A stretch of DNA of 33,080 nt from the NCBI GenBank assembly GCA_012799725.1, contig JAAZKR010000037.1, positions 1-33,080 of the forward strand, in the 5' to 3' direction. Below, piece by piece: positions 31,183 to 33,080 of this stretch; position 1 is the first letter of the stretch, and each line of letters opens with the position of its first letter. Below the pieces are notes generated by a model, which was not told the origin of the DNA, ran no database searches, and worked only from the letters and a program-made list of their open reading frames with translations. Source of the DNA: Oligosphaeraceae bacterium. GTDB taxonomy: Bacteria > Verrucomicrobiota > Lentisphaeria > Oligosphaerales > Oligosphaeraceae. Made by a program: the position numbers and the translations under genes.

Positions 31183-33080
31183 TCACTGGATGCCCAGCAT
31201 TAGGAAATGTGCTCCCGGAATGGTTAATTGCTCCAGCTCCTCTGCGCTAATATCTTTCTCATTCCAGAGGTCCCGGAACTGTGTTACCGGATCAATGCCC
31301 ATTTTCTTCCAGTCGATTTCGAGCGCTGCTTTTACTTCGTGGCGGTTAAAGTTCGAGACGATCAGGACGCGCCGGTAGGGATGTCCGTCTTTCCACTCGA
31401 ACCAGCCGCAGTATACTTGCGGCGATGCGGATTTTACGGCGTCACTGACCCAATATCCGTGGTAATCAACCACGTCGTCAATCTCGAGTTCCCGGCGGAT
31501 TCGCCAGTATTTGTCGATGGTTGGGCGATGCACATAATGTCCCCATACGTTAAGATCATAGACGGACATTGCCGTAAGGGAACGGATGGCATATTCGGGG
31601 TTGTCTAAAATTTCTCTCCGGTGCTGTTTAAGTTTTGGCATAAGGTCACAGGCGCGCCCCTGCTGCAGGATCATCGAGTAGGGTACGCCGGCTTTGCGCC
31701 AATTTAATTCACTCAGATAAATATCCGGCGAAAATTCCTCGGTATAGGCATACCACAGATTGTTGCAGGCGGCCGCGAAGGTATTTTCGCCGGGTGCAAA
31801 GCTGTCAATAAAAGAGTGGACAAATGGGACAAATGCCACATGGCAGTGCAGCACAATGTCGCCGCCACGCTTGTGAATAGTTTTATAGACTCGCAGGAAG
31901 AAGTCGCGCAGACCGAGCGCATCACTCGAAAAAAACTTCTGGCCAAACATATCCACCCCGCCGCAACCGTGTGCTGGATTTTCGCAGTTGCGCACCGTAG
32001 CCACATCAAAGTACAGGCCACCGCATTTGGGATGGCGCTTCATTGCCTCATCGATCCACCAGGTCCACAGGTCAGCGGGGGCGCTTGTCGCATTGGTGCA
32101 ATACTGCCAAAGCAGCCACCGATTTCCCAAGTAGACTCCACTATGGGTTGTACCGGGAAGATTGCGGTCATTTTTATCCCATAGGTCCATGTCGGGTTCC
32201 CAAGTGTTCAAGTGACCAGGCATGGTGTATATGAGGATCTTGATATCTCGACCAGGATATTGCTGGTCAAATTTTTCGGGATAGCGTGGACGAACCATCG
32301 CAGGACTGCTTGCATCACGACTGACATCTATGCCAAAATCGTGGGTGACTTCTTGGCAGCGCCCATAACTGCAGAAATTGAAGCGGCGATGATCTTTTTT
32401 GGGAATGCGCGGCGGTGTCGGCTGCAGAACAAGCGTATATTCGGCGGGACGAGGCAAGGACACCTGTTTGTCAATCATGCGTGCAGTAAGTGTGACCTGT
32501 TTGCTGTCGCGGCGGACTTCCAATGAAGAGCGTCCAGGAGTATTGATCCAGTTTGCGTTTGATTTGTTCCAGAAGCAAAGTCCCTTTTCAAAGCCGGTGA
32601 GCCATAGCAGCCCAGCGGCGCGTTTTTCGTTGGCGTTGTAGCCGCGGACGTTGCTTGTAATGACATCGTTTTCCCATGGAAGCAGATAGGGGTCCAGCAC
32701 ATATCTGCCAAATTCCCTGTGGACAGCAGTCGTCAGAATGAAGCTTTCAGCCTGCGGAACGGCAAGGATAAGGTCCATCTTATACATTCCGTCAAACCAG
32801 AGTTCGCCTTTAAAATCGAGCGTGCCCTGATCTGTTTTACCATCGGCGGCGAAGCGGATGCAGTCCGGATCGGTTTTAGTGACACGGAAGTTATTCCACT
32901 CGATTGCTTTTCCATCAACTGTGAAGAGGGGGCTGGCTGTCAGGAGTTCTTCACCTTTGACTATGATTCTGCTTGGAAGTGGGGAAGTGCCGTCAAATTC
33001 AAAGATGCGATTGAGTACCTCGTAACAATTCTCCCGGAGAATTTTCACGGGATGCCAAGGCAGAGGAACGCTGTTATCTT
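31183..33080 (-). CDS. DUF6067-type glycoside-hydrolase-like protein, 3' part (5' end outside window)
   Basis: The frame is open to the window edge, giving about 632 codons. A GTG at 33048 is not the true start, because the upstream codons (VPLPWHPVKIL) still align with VPEPWHPVKEL in the neighbouring giant protein. From there to the stop the two are clear paralogues. Shared phrases include GELWFDGMYK, FEKG-FW-KS-ANW, YFD-A, CEN--HGCGGVD-FGQ, FAPGEN, WRK-G--Y-MILQ and GYW-SDAVKS-SP. It therefore represents the same catalytic-looking region. Whether it also carries N-terminal LamG/CBM domains or a signal peptide cannot be seen. It ends head-to-head with the giant gene, 165 bases away, and probably serves the same glycan with a different specificity. 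Confidence 0.82.
   Translation of the reverse strand, partial: DNSVPLPWHPVKILRENCYEVLNRIFEFDGTSPLPSRIIVKGEELLTASPLFTVDGKAIEWNNFRVTKTDPDCIRFAADGKTDQGTLDFKGELWFDGMYKMDLILAVPQAESFILTTAVHREFGRYVLDPYLLPWENDVITSNVRGYNANEKRAAGLLWLTGFEKGLCFWNKSNANWINTPGRSSLEVRRDSKQVTLTARMIDKQVSLPRPAEYTLVLQPTPPRIPKKDHRRFNFCSYGRCQEVTHDFGIDVSRDASSPAMVRPRYPEKFDQQYPGRDIKILIYTMPGHLNTWEPDMDLWDKNDRNLPGTTHSGVYLGNRWLLWQYCTNATSAPADLWTWWIDEAMKRHPKCGGLYFDVATVRNCENPAHGCGGVDMFGQKFFSSDALGLRDFFLRVYKTIHKRGGDIVLHCHVAFVPFVHSFIDSFAPGENTFAAACNNLWYAYTEEFSPDIYLSELNWRKAGVPYSMILQQGRACDLMPKLKQHRREILDNPEYAIRSLTAMSVYDLNVWGHYVHRPTIDKYWRIRRELEIDDVVDYHGYWVSDAVKSASPQVYCGWFEWKDGHPYRRVLIVSNFNRHEVKAALEIDWKKMGIDPVTQFRDLWNEKDISAEELEQLTIPGAHFLMLGIQ

Noticed and set aside
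33046-33048. GTG as the true start of the minus-strand DUF6067-type gene
   Set aside because: Codons upstream of it still match the paralogue (PWHPVK), so the gene begins beyond the window edge.

Overview
The window looks like about 33 kb of chromosome from a Lentisphaerota-type bacterium (PVC superphylum, Victivallis-like). The inference rests on four things. First, a pseudopilin-like protein with the [25 protein letters not shown]-terminus and a C-terminal His...DG motif. Second, a LacI regulator and a giant exported glycoside-hydrolase-like protein beside it. Third, an HflK-like gene with a long multi-span N-terminal part. Fourth, intergenic spacers full of short repeated phrases. No tRNA, rRNA, CRISPR array, transposase or phage gene is visible.

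Layout, left arm (1-18258, all on the minus strand, in transcription order from the right): a peptidase-U32/RlhA-like protein; a complete Bat (aerotolerance) cluster of MoxR ATPase, DUF58, a small Bat-associated membrane protein, BatA, a fused BatB-BatC, BatD and BatE; two Opp/Dpp-type ABC permeases with no ATPase or binding protein in view; a signal-peptide-bearing beta-rich protein (probable outer-membrane barrel); an MFS transporter; a YrdC/TsaC-family protein; and the 5' part of an HflK-like SPFH gene that leaves the window.

Middle (18561-24581, plus strand, divergent from the U32 gene): an exported cyclophilin-type peptidyl-prolyl isomerase, an 802-residue lipoprotein of unknown function, a DUF1015 protein and a LysA-type PLP decarboxylase. 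A strong intrinsic terminator closes this group.

Right arm (24.8-33.1 kb) reads as an accessory polysaccharide-use cassette: a LacI-family regulator preceded by a plausible promoter and a perfect 18-bp palindromic operator, a pseudopilin-like secreted protein, a 1321-residue exported protein (LamG-like, CBM9/DOMON-like, then a DUF6067-type catalytic-looking region), and a convergent, 5'-truncated paralogue of that last region.

The intergenic DNA is notable. At least five families of short repeat phrases (AATCTGCG, CTTGGCG, GTCATTG, AGTTCAA and CCACGAAAGA types) recur across the left and middle parts. They are often stacked together and sometimes lie at or upstream of start codons, where they lengthen predicted N-termini.
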